A stretch of 6,334 nucleotides of DNA from Bacteroidia bacterium (GCA_016209245.1 JACQWN010000262.1:1-6334), one strand, 5' to 3'. Positions 1 to 6,198 are shown, counted from the stretch's first letter. Numbers and translations: made by a program. Notes: a model not told the origin generated them from the letters alone.

Positions 1-58
1 AAAAGAAGAAATTATAAAATTAGGGTATAGTATAAAATAAATATTTCAAATAATATTG

Positions 59-66
59 TATCTTTG
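59..66 (+). promoter_or_regulatory. Bacteroidetes-type -7 promoter element of the TonB receptor gene
   Basis: TATCTTTG is an exact match to the Bacteroidetes primary sigma factor -7 consensus TAnnTTTG. It lies 38 nt before the receptor ATG, in a very AT-rich leader. I see no convincing TTG (-33) element 19-21 nt upstream, so only the -7 half is supported. The leader has no Shine-Dalgarno sequence, which is normal in this phylum. Confidence 0.6.
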
Positions 67-104
67 TAAAAAAAACAAATTATTTAAAATATACATTCTA
101 AATT

Positions 105-2444
105 ATGACAAAATTTTTTTGTATATTTTTAGTAATATTCCTTATAATTCTTCAGTTCATTTATGCCCAAAAGTCCGTTATTACCGGGAAAGTGACTGAT
201 GCGGCAAACAAAGAACCTTTGTATGGGGTTAATATTATTTTATCGGACAAAACCGGTACAGCTACGGATATGAAGGGAACATTTTCCTTAAAGGCAAAAC
301 CTGGTAACAATATTATAGGGTTTTATTATATGGGGTACAAAGATTTCACAGACACGATAAATCTTACAGAAGGCCAGCCTTTCGCTATGGATATTCGCAT
401 GGAAGTGGAGTCAAAAGTAATGAAAGAAATTGTGGTAAGTGGCGGTAAACGTGAACAAAAGCTTTCTGACATGACAATTTCGATGGAAGTTATTAAACCG
501 CAGCAAATCGAGAACCGAATTACTACATCAATGGAGAATGCTCTGAATCATGTGCCAGGCATTGATATCATGGATGACCAGCCAAGCATTCGCGGTGGCG
601 GTGGTTATTGTTTCGGAGCAGGAAGCAGGGTAATGGTGCTTGTTGACAACCTTCCAATCATTGCCCCTGATGCAGGAGATGTAAAATGGGATTTTCTGCC
701 GGTGGAAAATATATCTCAGATTGAGGTAATTAAAGGTGCTGCATCAGCTTTATTTGGTTCATCGGCATTGAATGGCGTAATCAATCTGCGTACCGCCTTC
801 CCATCATCTGAACCGCTAACCAAATTTTCCCTGTATAACGGCTTATATATGAATCCTGAAAGGAAAGAATTAGTTTGGTGGGGTAATACCCAGCCATTGT
901 TTTCAGGCGCTAATTTTTTTCACAGCAGAAAAATCGGGAGTCTCGATCTGGTCGCCGGAATCCATGCTTTCACAAATGACGGATACCGCAAAGATGAAAA
1001 CGAAGAACGAGCCCGGACTAATGTAAATTTAAGGTACAGGAATAAAAAAATATATGGTTTGACCTATGGAATCAATTCCAATTTTATGTATAATGATAAA
1101 AAAGATTTCTTCATGTGGGAAAATGATTCAACCGGTGGTTACACACAAATGGAAGGTGCTGCAGCCCCGCTTGAAGGCACCCGTATGAATGTTGACCCTT
1201 ATGTAAATTATTTTGACAGAAATGGAAACCGGCATTCATTAAATACAAGATATTTCAGGACAGAAAACGACTTTACAGTAGATAATGAAAAAGATAATAA
1301 GGCAACTATGTTTTATGGCGAATATCAATATCAGAAAAACTTAATCAATATTTTAAACTGGACTGCCGGTTTTTCCGGGACTTATTCAGTAATAGACGCT
1401 AATCTTTATGGCGACCATTACAGTTCGAATTTCGCTTTTTTCTCTCAATTCGATAAAAAAATCAAAAATCTTTCCTTATCATTGGGGCTGCGTGCCGAAT
1501 ATTACAGGATTGACAGTACAGAAACAATGTCAAACGTTAATATGCTCGTTTCCGACGATACTTTAAAGCTTCCTGTAATACCGGTTTTTCGTTCAGGGCT
1601 CAACTATCAACTATTAGACAATACTTATTTACGGGCTTCATTCGGTCAGGGTTTTCGTTTCCCTTCAATTGCCGAGAAATACACTTCGGCATCAATATCC
1701 GCTTTAAGGATATTTCCGAACCCCCGGCTTGAACCAGAACGCGGATGGAGTGCGGAAGCGGGAATCATGCAGGGATTGAAAATAAGCAACTGGAACGGAT
1801 ATATTGATATAGCCGGTTTCTGGACCGAATATATTAATATGATGGAATTTACCTTCGGTCCTTATGACACTTTGACTTATGAACCTATAGATACCTCTAA
1901 GGAGATACCGCATTTATACAACCTCGGGTTTCAGGCAAGGAATGTCGGACAGGCGCAAATCACAGGAGTTGATATTACGCTCACCGGTAAAGGAGAAATA
2001 TTAGGATTACCGGCAAACATAATGGTCGGTTATGTTTATATCAATCCTATCGATCTTACTGTCAACCTCGAAGATGATACAACCGGAGAAAAAAGCAATG
2101 TCCTAAAGTACAGGTATTATCACTCTGCAAAAGGCGATATTGAACTCAATTATAAAAAATTATCCGCAGGTATCAGCTTCATGTTTAACAGCCGCATGGT
2201 TAATATTGATGAGATATTTCTTCAAGAGCCCTTTGGGGAAATGATCCTGCCGGGATTCAAAGATTACAGAGAAAAGAACAATAAAGGATATGTCATCTGG
2301 GACTATCGCATGGCATACCGGTTGCCCGGAAATTCAAAAGTGACCGTAATTGTACAGAACATTTTTAACAAGGAATATATGACCCGGCCCGGTGATATCA
2401 GACCTCCGCGTAATATCGCCATTCAATACTCACTATGTTTCTGA
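105..2444 (+). CDS. TonB-dependent outer-membrane receptor with N-terminal carboxypeptidase-D-like domain
   Basis: This is an outer-membrane gated channel that imports a bound ligand using TonB/ExbBD energy. Residues 1-21 are a signal peptide (hydrophobic core, cleavage expected after ..FIYA before Q22). Residues about 24-101 form a carboxypeptidase-D regulatory-like beta-sandwich (VITGKVTDAANKEPLYGVNI). KEIVVSGGK at 107-115 is a TonB-box-like stretch. Residues about 120-232 are the plug, with ENALNHVPGIDI, the RGGGG motif at 163-167, MVLVDNLPI, and IEVIKGAASALFGSSALNGVINLRT-type residues. The rest is a 22-strand-type barrel, including FGQGFRFPSIAEKY and a C-terminal QNIFNKEYMTRPGDIRPPRN segment ending in phenylalanine, the usual assembly signal. 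The 779-residue length is normal and the gene is complete. No SusD partner or transporter lies beside it, so the substrate (siderophore, cobalamin, metal or other) cannot be named. The absence of a SusD argues against a glycan-uptake pair. A -7 promoter site lies at 59-66. Confidence 0.95.
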   Translation: MTKFFCIFLVIFLIILQFIYAQKSVITGKVTDAANKEPLYGVNIILSDKTGTATDMKGTFSLKAKPGNNIIGFYYMGYKDFTDTINLTEGQPFAMDIRMEVESKVMKEIVVSGGKREQKLSDMTISMEVIKPQQIENRITTSMENALNHVPGIDIMDDQPSIRGGGGYCFGAGSRVMVLVDNLPIIAPDAGDVKWDFLPVENISQIEVIKGAASALFGSSALNGVINLRTAFPSSEPLTKFSLYNGLYMNPERKELVWWGNTQPLFSGANFFHSRKIGSLDLVAGIHAFTNDGYRKDENEERARTNVNLRYRNKKIYGLTYGINSNFMYNDKKDFFMWENDSTGGYTQMEGAAAPLEGTRMNVDPYVNYFDRNGNRHSLNTRYFRTENDFTVDNEKDNKATMFYGEYQYQKNLINILNWTAGFSGTYSVIDANLYGDHYSSNFAFFSQFDKKIKNLSLSLGLRAEYYRIDSTETMSNVNMLVSDDTLKLPVIPVFRSGLNYQLLDNTYLRASFGQGFRFPSIAEKYTSASISALRIFPNPRLEPERGWSAEAGIMQGLKISNWNGYIDIAGFWTEYINMMEFTFGPYDTLTYEPIDTSKEIPHLYNLGFQARNVGQAQITGVDITLTGKGEILGLPANIMVGYVYINPIDLTVNLEDDTTGEKSNVLKYRYYHSAKGDIELNYKKLSAGISFMFNSRMVNIDEIFLQEPFGEMILPGFKDYREKNNKGYVIWDYRMAYRLPGNSKVTVIVQNIFNKEYMTRPGDIRPPRNIAIQYSLCF

Positions 2445-2484
2445 TATTAAAGTTTATCAAGTATTAATGTAACTTCTCCATATT

Positions 2485-2586
2485 TACAGGTAAGGGATTT
2501 GAAAGTATGAAAGTGAGACAATGAGAAAGTGAGACTGTGCACACTTTCTCATTGTCTCACTTTCTCACTTTCCCTTATTTCCCTGC
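2485..2586. repeat. Large imperfect palindrome with a perfect 23-bp stem, between convergent genes
   Basis: The core arms 2509-2531 and 2542-2564 are perfect reverse complements over 23 bp, separated by a 10-nt loop (2532-2541). Pairing continues outward imperfectly: TAAGGG at 2491-2496 pairs with CCCTTA at 2572-2577, and ACAGG near 2486 pairs with CCCTGC near 2583. The left arm contains an 11-bp direct repeat, GAAAGTGAGAC, at 2509-2519 and 2525-2535. The element sits 64 nt after the receptor stop and 90 nt after the 3' end of the minus-strand gene, so either transcript would fold it into a strong hairpin. It could act as a bidirectional transcription end or RNA stabiliser, but no run of U follows the stem. 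It may equally be a dispersed palindromic repeat. The inverted repeat is seen directly; its role is inference. Confidence 0.8.
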
Positions 2587-2654
2587 ATGTATTGAGATGA
2601 TACCCAAATATTACCTGAATAATTGATTCAACGAGTAATAAAAATGGATGACAC

Positions 2655-3428
2655 TTATATCTTAATAATTCGCTTTATATACGTTTCCTTTCCGTTCGAT
2701 ACAGAACATATATATATTCCGCTTTTAAGATTTCTTCCGTCAAATTCTGAATAGTTCCTACCTTTCATTGCAAAGTTCTTTTCATAATAGATTTCCTTTC
2801 CAAGAATATCAAAAATTTTTAATTCTATTCTTTCTGAAACAAGCGTGCAGTAACTTATTGTTATCTTATCTCTGTATGGATTTGGTGCTATATTCATCAC
2901 TTCAAATGATTCCCCGTTAATATCATAAACAGAACTACTTTCATGTATGGTTATAACAAGCGATGAGTCATCGATCTGCTGAGGACATTCTACATTATGA
3001 TAAGGACCAAGCGTAACATAAGGAGTAACTTTAACACTTAGATTATATACTCCTGCGGTCGTTGGCGTTCCGCTGACTAAAACACAGTATGAATGATATG
3101 GAAACATTTCAGTTGCACTTTGTACATAACTTAGTCCGGGTGGCAGATTTTCGACTGCATCTAAAGTAATCTTATCAACAGTGACTGTATTTCCCTCATA
3201 TTCTCCCTCATAAGGAGGAATAATAGTTACCGTCTGTATATAAGGCATGCCTACTGTACCGGATGGAAGAGGGTCAGGACAAATCTGACCGGGTCCATTC
3301 TCACTATTTACAATATCAACACATCCGGAATCAGGGGTGCATTGAGCGTATAACCTTGTATCAACCTGCTGAAGAAAAAATACCAGGCAGGAAATACTAA
3401 TGAATATTTGAAAAATTGTGTTTTTCAT
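2655..3428 (-). CDS. Secreted protein with Ig/cadherin-like region and T9SS type A C-terminal sorting domain
   Basis: Residues 1-28 are a signal peptide (hydrophobic ISISCLVFFL core, cleavage expected after RLYA before Q29). The Cys at 30 does not sit in a proper lipobox. The central part, about 45-162, has PLPSGTVGMPY, NLPPGLSY and SGTPTTAGVYNLSVKVT. This is the pattern of putative Ig (He_PIG-like) or cadherin-like beta-sandwich domains of bacterial surface proteins. Residues about 175-257 are a T9SS type A sorting tail: MNIAPNPYRDKITISY, ELKIFDILGKEI, then LKSGIYICSVSNGKETYIKRIIKI-like residues at the very C-terminus. The protein is therefore expected to cross the outer membrane through PorU/V/Sov-type machinery and have its tail removed. 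It carries nine cysteines, several probably forming disulphides. No catalytic motif is visible, so the function is unknown (adhesin or binding protein is only a guess). The ATG lies 11 nt after the HicB-like stop, so the two are probably co-transcribed. Confidence 0.9.
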   Translation of the reverse strand: MKNTIFQIFISISCLVFFLQQVDTRLYAQCTPDSGCVDIVNSENGPGQICPDPLPSGTVGMPYIQTVTIIPPYEGEYEGNTVTVDKITLDAVENLPPGLSYVQSATEMFPYHSYCVLVSGTPTTAGVYNLSVKVTPYVTLGPYHNVECPQQIDDSSLVITIHESSSVYDINGESFEVMNIAPNPYRDKITISYCTLVSERIELKIFDILGKEIYYEKNFAMKGRNYSEFDGRNLKSGIYICSVSNGKETYIKRIIKI

Positions 3429-3439
3429 GTTTGTACGAT

Positions 3440-3604
3440 TTATATATAAAAATCTTTATCCTCAAAATGCAATTCAATCGCTTCTTTTAAATTTGATATA
3501 AGTTGATCTAATGTTTTACCCTGTGTAACAACTGGAACATCAACTCCCTCGGCAATATAATATTTCTCGCCTTTGTAAATCCGGAATAATATTGTTCTTT
3601 TCAT
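3440..3604 (-). CDS. HicB-like small protein (orphan antitoxin-type domain)
   Basis: This is a 54-residue ORF beginning MKRTILFRIYKGEKYYIAEG and continuing VDVPVVTQGKTLDQLISNLK then EAIELHFEDKDFYI. The pattern is Y-[IV]-A-E, a short loop, V-x-T-Q-G-x-T-L, then a helix L-x-x-L-K-E-A-I-E-L. This is the hallmark of the HicB / UPF0150 partial RNase H-like fold, the antitoxin half of HicAB modules. There is no C-terminal ribbon-helix-helix or HTH extension, so this is the minimal form. No HicA toxin (small double-stranded-RNA-binding-like protein with a catalytic histidine) can be read on either side, so it looks like an orphan. A -7 element lies 40 nt upstream on the same strand, and the T9SS-secreted gene follows after 11 nt. 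A role in controlling that gene is speculation. Family assignment is fairly firm; function is not. Confidence 0.8.
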   Translation of the reverse strand: MKRTILFRIYKGEKYYIAEGVDVPVVTQGKTLDQLISNLKEAIELHFEDKDFYI

Positions 3605-3643
3605 ATTGTTTTCATTTAATTATATATATTAGTTTGAGTGCTG

Positions 3644-3651
3644 CAAAATTA
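3644..3651 (-). promoter_or_regulatory. -7 promoter element for the HicB-like / secreted protein unit
   Basis: On the minus strand this reads TAATTTTG, an exact TAnnTTTG. It lies 39 nt before the HicB-like ATG and just beyond the stop codon (3664) of the T9SS-tail remnant. No clear TTG was found 19-21 nt upstream. The position suits transcription of both minus-strand genes from one start. Confidence 0.5.
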
Positions 3652-3663
3652 AGTTAAATTTCG

Positions 3664-3749
3664 TTATTGTTTTATTAATTTCTTTATAATAATTTCATCA
3701 TCTGCTTTTATCCTCATCGTATAAACCCCTCTTGCTAATTTTGATAAAA
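3664..3749 (-). pseudogene. Remnant of a T9SS-exported protein: only the C-terminal sorting tail survives
   Basis: Reading the minus strand into the TAA at 3664-3666, the frame encodes SKLARGVYTMRIKADDEI followed by IIKKLIKQ and a stop. This is the terminal beta-strand motif of T9SS type A sorting domains (G-V/I-Y-x-x-R/S, then short charged residues, then K-K-x-I-K-Q). No signal peptide, no body domain and no start codon precede it. The frame closes at a TAA (3763-3765) inside the left arm of the neighbouring MITE-like palindrome, and nothing tail-like resumes on the far side. I read this as the 3' end of a lost gene, cut by insertion or deletion at the repeat boundary. It has a different sequence from the tail of the intact secreted protein nearby, so it is not a recent local copy of it. 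Confidence 0.65.
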
Positions 3750-3930
3750 CTTTTGTTACTATTTAGGTCAATGTTATTTCATAGGTATATTATCCCAACG
3801 AAGTACGAATTTATTACGAACTTACGAATTACGAATTTGCCAACCACGAACATTTTCGTAATTCGTAAGTTCGTATTTTTTTTCGTACTTCGGTGGAATA
3901 ATAACGTTTATACCTAAATAGTTACAAAAG
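3750..3930. repeat. 181-bp nested inverted repeat, MITE-like
   Basis: The ends 3750-3768 and 3912-3930 are 19-bp terminal inverted repeats with one mismatch (CTTTTGTTACTATTTAGGT against the complement of ACCTAAATAGTTACAAAAG). Inside them, CGAAGTACGAA (3799-3809) pairs perfectly with 3882-3892. A further 21-bp arm, 3815-3835, pairs perfectly with 3855-3875 around a 19-nt loop. The inner arms are built from tandem TACGAA/TTACGAATT-like units. Size, terminal repeats, nested palindrome and lack of coding sequence fit a miniature inverted-repeat transposable element. I cannot see a convincing target-site duplication (flanks ATAAAA and ATTGTT), so mobility is inferred. It abuts the T9SS-tail remnant. 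A short 61-codon frame through the element is a by-product of the repeat and not a gene. Confidence 0.8.
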
Positions 3931-4061
3931 ATTGTTAAAAATAGTAATTCTTTTTTAATAATCAAATATTATTTTATCATAATAACTCCGTAACAAAATT
4001 AAATAATATTCGTATAAAGATAAGAAATTACAGGTTTGTTTATTTTTTGCAGGAATTGGCA

Positions 4062-4092
4062 TTTGAAAAATGCCCGTGATTTTATATTTTTA
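4062..4092 (+). promoter_or_regulatory. Weak candidate promoter for the cyclase-HD gene
   Basis: TTTG at 4062-4065 is followed after 19 nt by TATTTTTA (4085-4092), a one-mismatch version of TAnnTTTG. If used, transcription would begin near 4099 and the first usable ATG would be 4106, not 4070. A second near-match, TATTTTTTG at 4041-4049, has one base too many in the spacer and would suit the 4070 start. Neither is decisive. Confidence 0.2.
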
Positions 4093-5536
4093 CAGTCTCA
4101 AAAAAATGAATACTTTATCATCAATATCATCAACAAAGACCGAAGCGATGGAAAAACAACAGGAATTAGAGCTTATAAAAAGAATTTCTGAACTGGTAAA
4201 ACAGAACAAATCGTTACAGGAGCAAGTCAGGAAATTGACCGAGGAAAATGAAAAATTATTTGTCCAGAACGAAAAGAACAAGAGTCTGCTTGCTACATTA
4301 CGGACAGATGGAAGCGCCGGTAAAGTTGAAGAAGCCAAGGCGTTGAAATTTAAGATGGTTACTGTTCTTTTTGCTGAAATTCTAGGATTTTCAGAGGTTT
4401 CAAAATGTCAAAATACTAAAGGTGTTGTTGATGAACTGGATGAGATATTGATGCATTTTGATGAAATAGTCAAAAAATACAATATAGAAAAAATAAAAAC
4501 AATCGGTGATACTTATATGTGTGCCGGCGGAATACCAATAAAAAACAGTACAAATCCAATTGATGTTATTATGGCCGCTCTTGAAATGCAACGATTTATG
4601 GAAAACTTTCAATGCAAAAAAGAGAAGGTGTGGAATATAAGAATGGGCATTCATACTGGTCCGGTAGTAGCTTCAATTACCGGCACAAAGAAAGTAGCTT
4701 ATGATATAAAAGGCGATACCGTTAATACTGCAAGCAGAATCCAGTCGGCCAGCCAAACCGGAAAAGTATGCATCTCAGTTATGACTTATGAACTCGTGAA
4801 AGAATTTTTCAAATGCGACTTTTATGGAATCATGCCTGTCAAGTACAAGGATGATATGGAAATTTATATAGTAAATGGAATCGAGGCCGACTTATCGGAT
4901 AAAGGAGAAAATATTATACCAAATGAAAAGTTCAGAATTAAATTTCTGGTTCGTCAGCTAGGCGATATTCAGGAAATTGTGCTTGACCGGCTTGAAAAGG
5001 AGCTTCCCCCTTATCTCGAGTACCATAATTTTAAGCATACGATTGACGTTGTCACACAGGTCGAATTAATCGGCTGGGGCGAAAGTGTAAATGACGAGGA
5101 TTTGCTGTTGCTTAAAACAGCAGGGCTGTTCCATGATATCGGCCATATAAAAGGAAGTAAAGACCATGAAGAGAAAGGGGCGGAAATGGTCAGGGAAATT
5201 CTTCCGAAATATCATTATACCGAAGCCCAGATTAACAAAATCTGCGAGCTTATTATGGCTACAAAAATTCCGCCAAAACCTAATAATCTATTAGAAAAAA
5301 TAATCTGCGATTCAGACCTTGACTATCTCGGAAGAAGCGATTTTATTCCTGTTTCCGATGCTCTTTTCCGCGAGCTGAAAGCGCAAAACCTAATCGGTTC
5401 TTTTAATGACTGGAACAAGATGCAGATTAAATTCCTGTCTTTTCACCAATTCTTTACTGAAACAGCACGAAAGCTGCGGGAAGTAAATAAGCAGATGCAG
5501 ATTGATAGAATTCAAAAATTAATAGTGGAAGAATAG
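4070..5536 (+). CDS. Class III nucleotide cyclase fused to an HD-domain phosphohydrolase
   Basis: This is a predicted cytoplasmic signalling enzyme with no signal peptide or membrane segment. Residues 27-75 are a leucine/glutamate/lysine-rich coiled coil, probably for dimerisation. Residues about 95-270 are a class III adenylate/guanylate cyclase domain. It has FAEILGFS (101-108), KTIGDTYM (143-150), GIHTGPV (193-199), YDIKGDTVNTASR (211-223) and PVKYKDDMEIY (256-266). By family alignment, K143 and D212 fit the adenine-selecting pair, N219 and R223 the transition-state pair, K260 the phosphate lysine, and D147 the second metal ligand. The first metal ligand is Glu103 where Asp is usual. Residues about 305-480 are an HD domain: H319/H323, H355-D356 (LFHDIGH), D365-H366-E367 and D414/D416/D418. 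The protein could both make and break a nucleotide signal, or the cyclase part could sense nucleotide and gate the HD part. The start is uncertain: ATG 4106 (residue 13) and ATG 4148 (residue 27) also precede the coiled coil. Numbering is from 4070. Confidence 0.93.
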   Translation: MPVILYFYSLKKMNTLSSISSTKTEAMEKQQELELIKRISELVKQNKSLQEQVRKLTEENEKLFVQNEKNKSLLATLRTDGSAGKVEEAKALKFKMVTVLFAEILGFSEVSKCQNTKGVVDELDEILMHFDEIVKKYNIEKIKTIGDTYMCAGGIPIKNSTNPIDVIMAALEMQRFMENFQCKKEKVWNIRMGIHTGPVVASITGTKKVAYDIKGDTVNTASRIQSASQTGKVCISVMTYELVKEFFKCDFYGIMPVKYKDDMEIYIVNGIEADLSDKGENIIPNEKFRIKFLVRQLGDIQEIVLDRLEKELPPYLEYHNFKHTIDVVTQVELIGWGESVNDEDLLLLKTAGLFHDIGHIKGSKDHEEKGAEMVREILPKYHYTEAQINKICELIMATKIPPKPNNLLEKIICDSDLDYLGRSDFIPVSDALFRELKAQNLIGSFNDWNKMQIKFLSFHQFFTETARKLREVNKQMQIDRIQKLIVEE

Positions 5537-5544
5537 TTGTGCGT
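5536..5544. repeat. Left member of a 9-bp inverted repeat framing the accessory unit
   Basis: GTTGTGCGT here is the exact reverse complement of ACGCACAAC at 6234-6242, about 700 bp away. The match continues loosely with C-x-TGC after a one-base gap. The repeat starts on the last base of the cyclase-HD stop codon. It resembles an integron cassette R' core (GTTRRRY), except that position 5 is T where a purine is expected. Confidence 0.45.
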
Positions 5545-5577
5545 CATGCCTGGACGACATGCAAACTCGAAATTTAG

Positions 5578-5608
5578 TTGTAAAACAAATAACTTTTTCG
5601 TAACTTTG
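5578..5608 (+). promoter_or_regulatory. Complete Bacteroidetes promoter for the GNAT-like gene
   Basis: TTG at 5578-5580 is followed by 20 nt and then TAACTTTG at 5601-5608. Both elements and the spacing match the Bacteroidetes TTG-N(19-21)-TAnnTTTG consensus, making this the best promoter in the window. The GTG start codon lies only 5 nt after the -7 element, so the predicted transcript would have almost no leader. Confidence 0.65.
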
Positions 5609-5612
5609 ACGG

Positions 5613-6016
5613 GTGAAAAAAGAAAAAACGATACACCTTGATTTTGTCATTGACAAACTGATTGACTCCATCCAAAATACAATTTCGGGTGACAGTTCAC
5701 TAACAATCCAAATATCGTTCAGGGACTTTTGAGTTTTACCATTAAGCCAGACTATATTTATATGAATTTGTTGGAGAGTGCCCCATTTAACATTGGACAC
5801 AAAAAACTCTACGATGGAGTTCCTGGCAATCTAGTGGCTTTTGCTTGTAAAGTTTCGTTTCAAAACGGTTTTGATGGCTTCGTTTCGTTCACAGCTAAAA
5901 CCAAACTTATTGAGCATTACGAAAAAACTTTAGGCGCATATCATTTTGGAAATCATTTGATGATTATTCATACACAAGTTGCACAACAATTAGTTGACAA
6001 ATACTTTAAAACATAA
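5613..6016 (+). pseudogene. Broken GNAT-like acetyltransferase gene (internal deletion with frameshift)
   Basis: The 5' part, from GTG 5613, reads (M)KKEKTIHLDFVIDKLIDSI then QNTISGDS, and runs into TGA at 5730-5732. The 3' part is in a different frame, open from 5693 to TAA 6014-6016. It reads NNPNIVQGLLSFTIKPDYIY, then MNLLESAPFNIG, VPGNLVAFACKVSFQNGFDG and HYEKTLGAYHFGNHLMII. The last two pieces resemble the acetyl-CoA-binding loop/helix and the tyrosine-containing C-terminal motif of GNAT N-acetyltransferases. From memory of related Bacteroidota proteins (not checked here), the intact form is about 170 residues. That would mean roughly 40 codons are missing between ..GDS and NNP.., with the junction near 5693-5702. 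A TTG at 5729 could start a 95-residue product holding only the C-terminal half. I regard that as unlikely to be a separate gene. The substrate is unknown. The small gene at 6022 follows after 5 nt. Confidence 0.7.
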
Positions 6017-6021
6017 GAAAA

Positions 6022-6198
6022 ATGGAACATATCAAAGAACCAGACGGGGTTGACTTTGTAATCAATAGCCGACCTCTTACAAAAGAAGAAGAAATAGCAA
6101 TTAGCAATTATATCCGTGCTTATAAAGCAAAACATTCCCACAGACAAGCACTAACTAAAAGGACTGCAAGAACAACACGAAAAAAAGTTGTAGCATAA
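6022..6198 (+). CDS. Small basic hypothetical protein paired with the GNAT-like gene
   Basis: This is a 58-residue protein starting MEHIKEPDGVDFVINSRPLT and continuing KEEEIAISNYIRAYKAKHSH then RQALTKRTARTTRKKVVA. The N-terminal third is acidic, with a PDGVDFVI-x-x-x-PLT-x-E-E-x-x-x-I-S-x-x-I motif. A helix follows, and then a strongly basic tail (K/R at 46, 47, 50, 53, 54 and 55). The acidic front followed by a basic tail would suit a nucleic-acid-binding or partner-binding small protein. It lies 5 nt downstream of the GNAT-like reading frame, so translation was probably coupled in the intact unit. I recall similar short proteins following this GNAT-like family in other Bacteroidota, which suggests a conserved two-gene unit, possibly toxin-antitoxin-like. 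I cannot confirm that. It appears intact although its partner is broken. Confidence 0.65.
   Translation: MEHIKEPDGVDFVINSRPLTKEEEIAISNYIRAYKAKHSHRQALTKRTARTTRKKVVA

Noticed and set aside
1704..1913. Minus-strand frame inside the TonB receptor gene
   Set aside because: It lies antisense to well-conserved receptor barrel sequence and shows no protein-family features of its own.
2509..2564. Calling the 23-bp hairpin a canonical Rho-independent terminator
   Set aside because: Neither strand has a T-run directly after the stem, and the size and internal direct repeats fit a repeat element at least as well. It is listed as a repeat with a possible terminator role.
3799..3892. CRISPR array suggested by repeated TACGAA units
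   Set aside because: The units are inverted arms and short tandem steps without equal-length unique spacers, and no cas genes are present.
3732..3917. A 61-codon plus-strand frame between the HicB-like gene and the cyclase
   Set aside because: It runs through the 181-bp inverted repeat, has repetitive low-complexity content and no homology I recognise. It is a by-product of the palindrome.
3605..4069. A HicA toxin partner for the HicB-like gene
   Set aside because: Reading the minus strand upstream and the gap downstream, I found only the T9SS-tail remnant, the palindrome and AT-rich sequence; no HicA-like frame exists.
4090..4654. Two minus-strand frames opposite the cyclase coding region
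   Set aside because: They are composition shadows of the coiled coil and cyclase domain, with no recognisable motifs or start context.
5519..5800. Minus-strand frame spanning the end of the cyclase-HD gene and the GNAT-like gene
   Set aside because: It is antisense to two recognisable coding segments and to a consensus promoter, and has no known motif.
5729..6016. A separate 95-residue gene starting at TTG 5729
   Set aside because: The same frame continues upstream (NNPNIVQGL..) with family-like sequence, so TTG 5729 is internal to an older, longer protein. It is recorded as part of the pseudogene.
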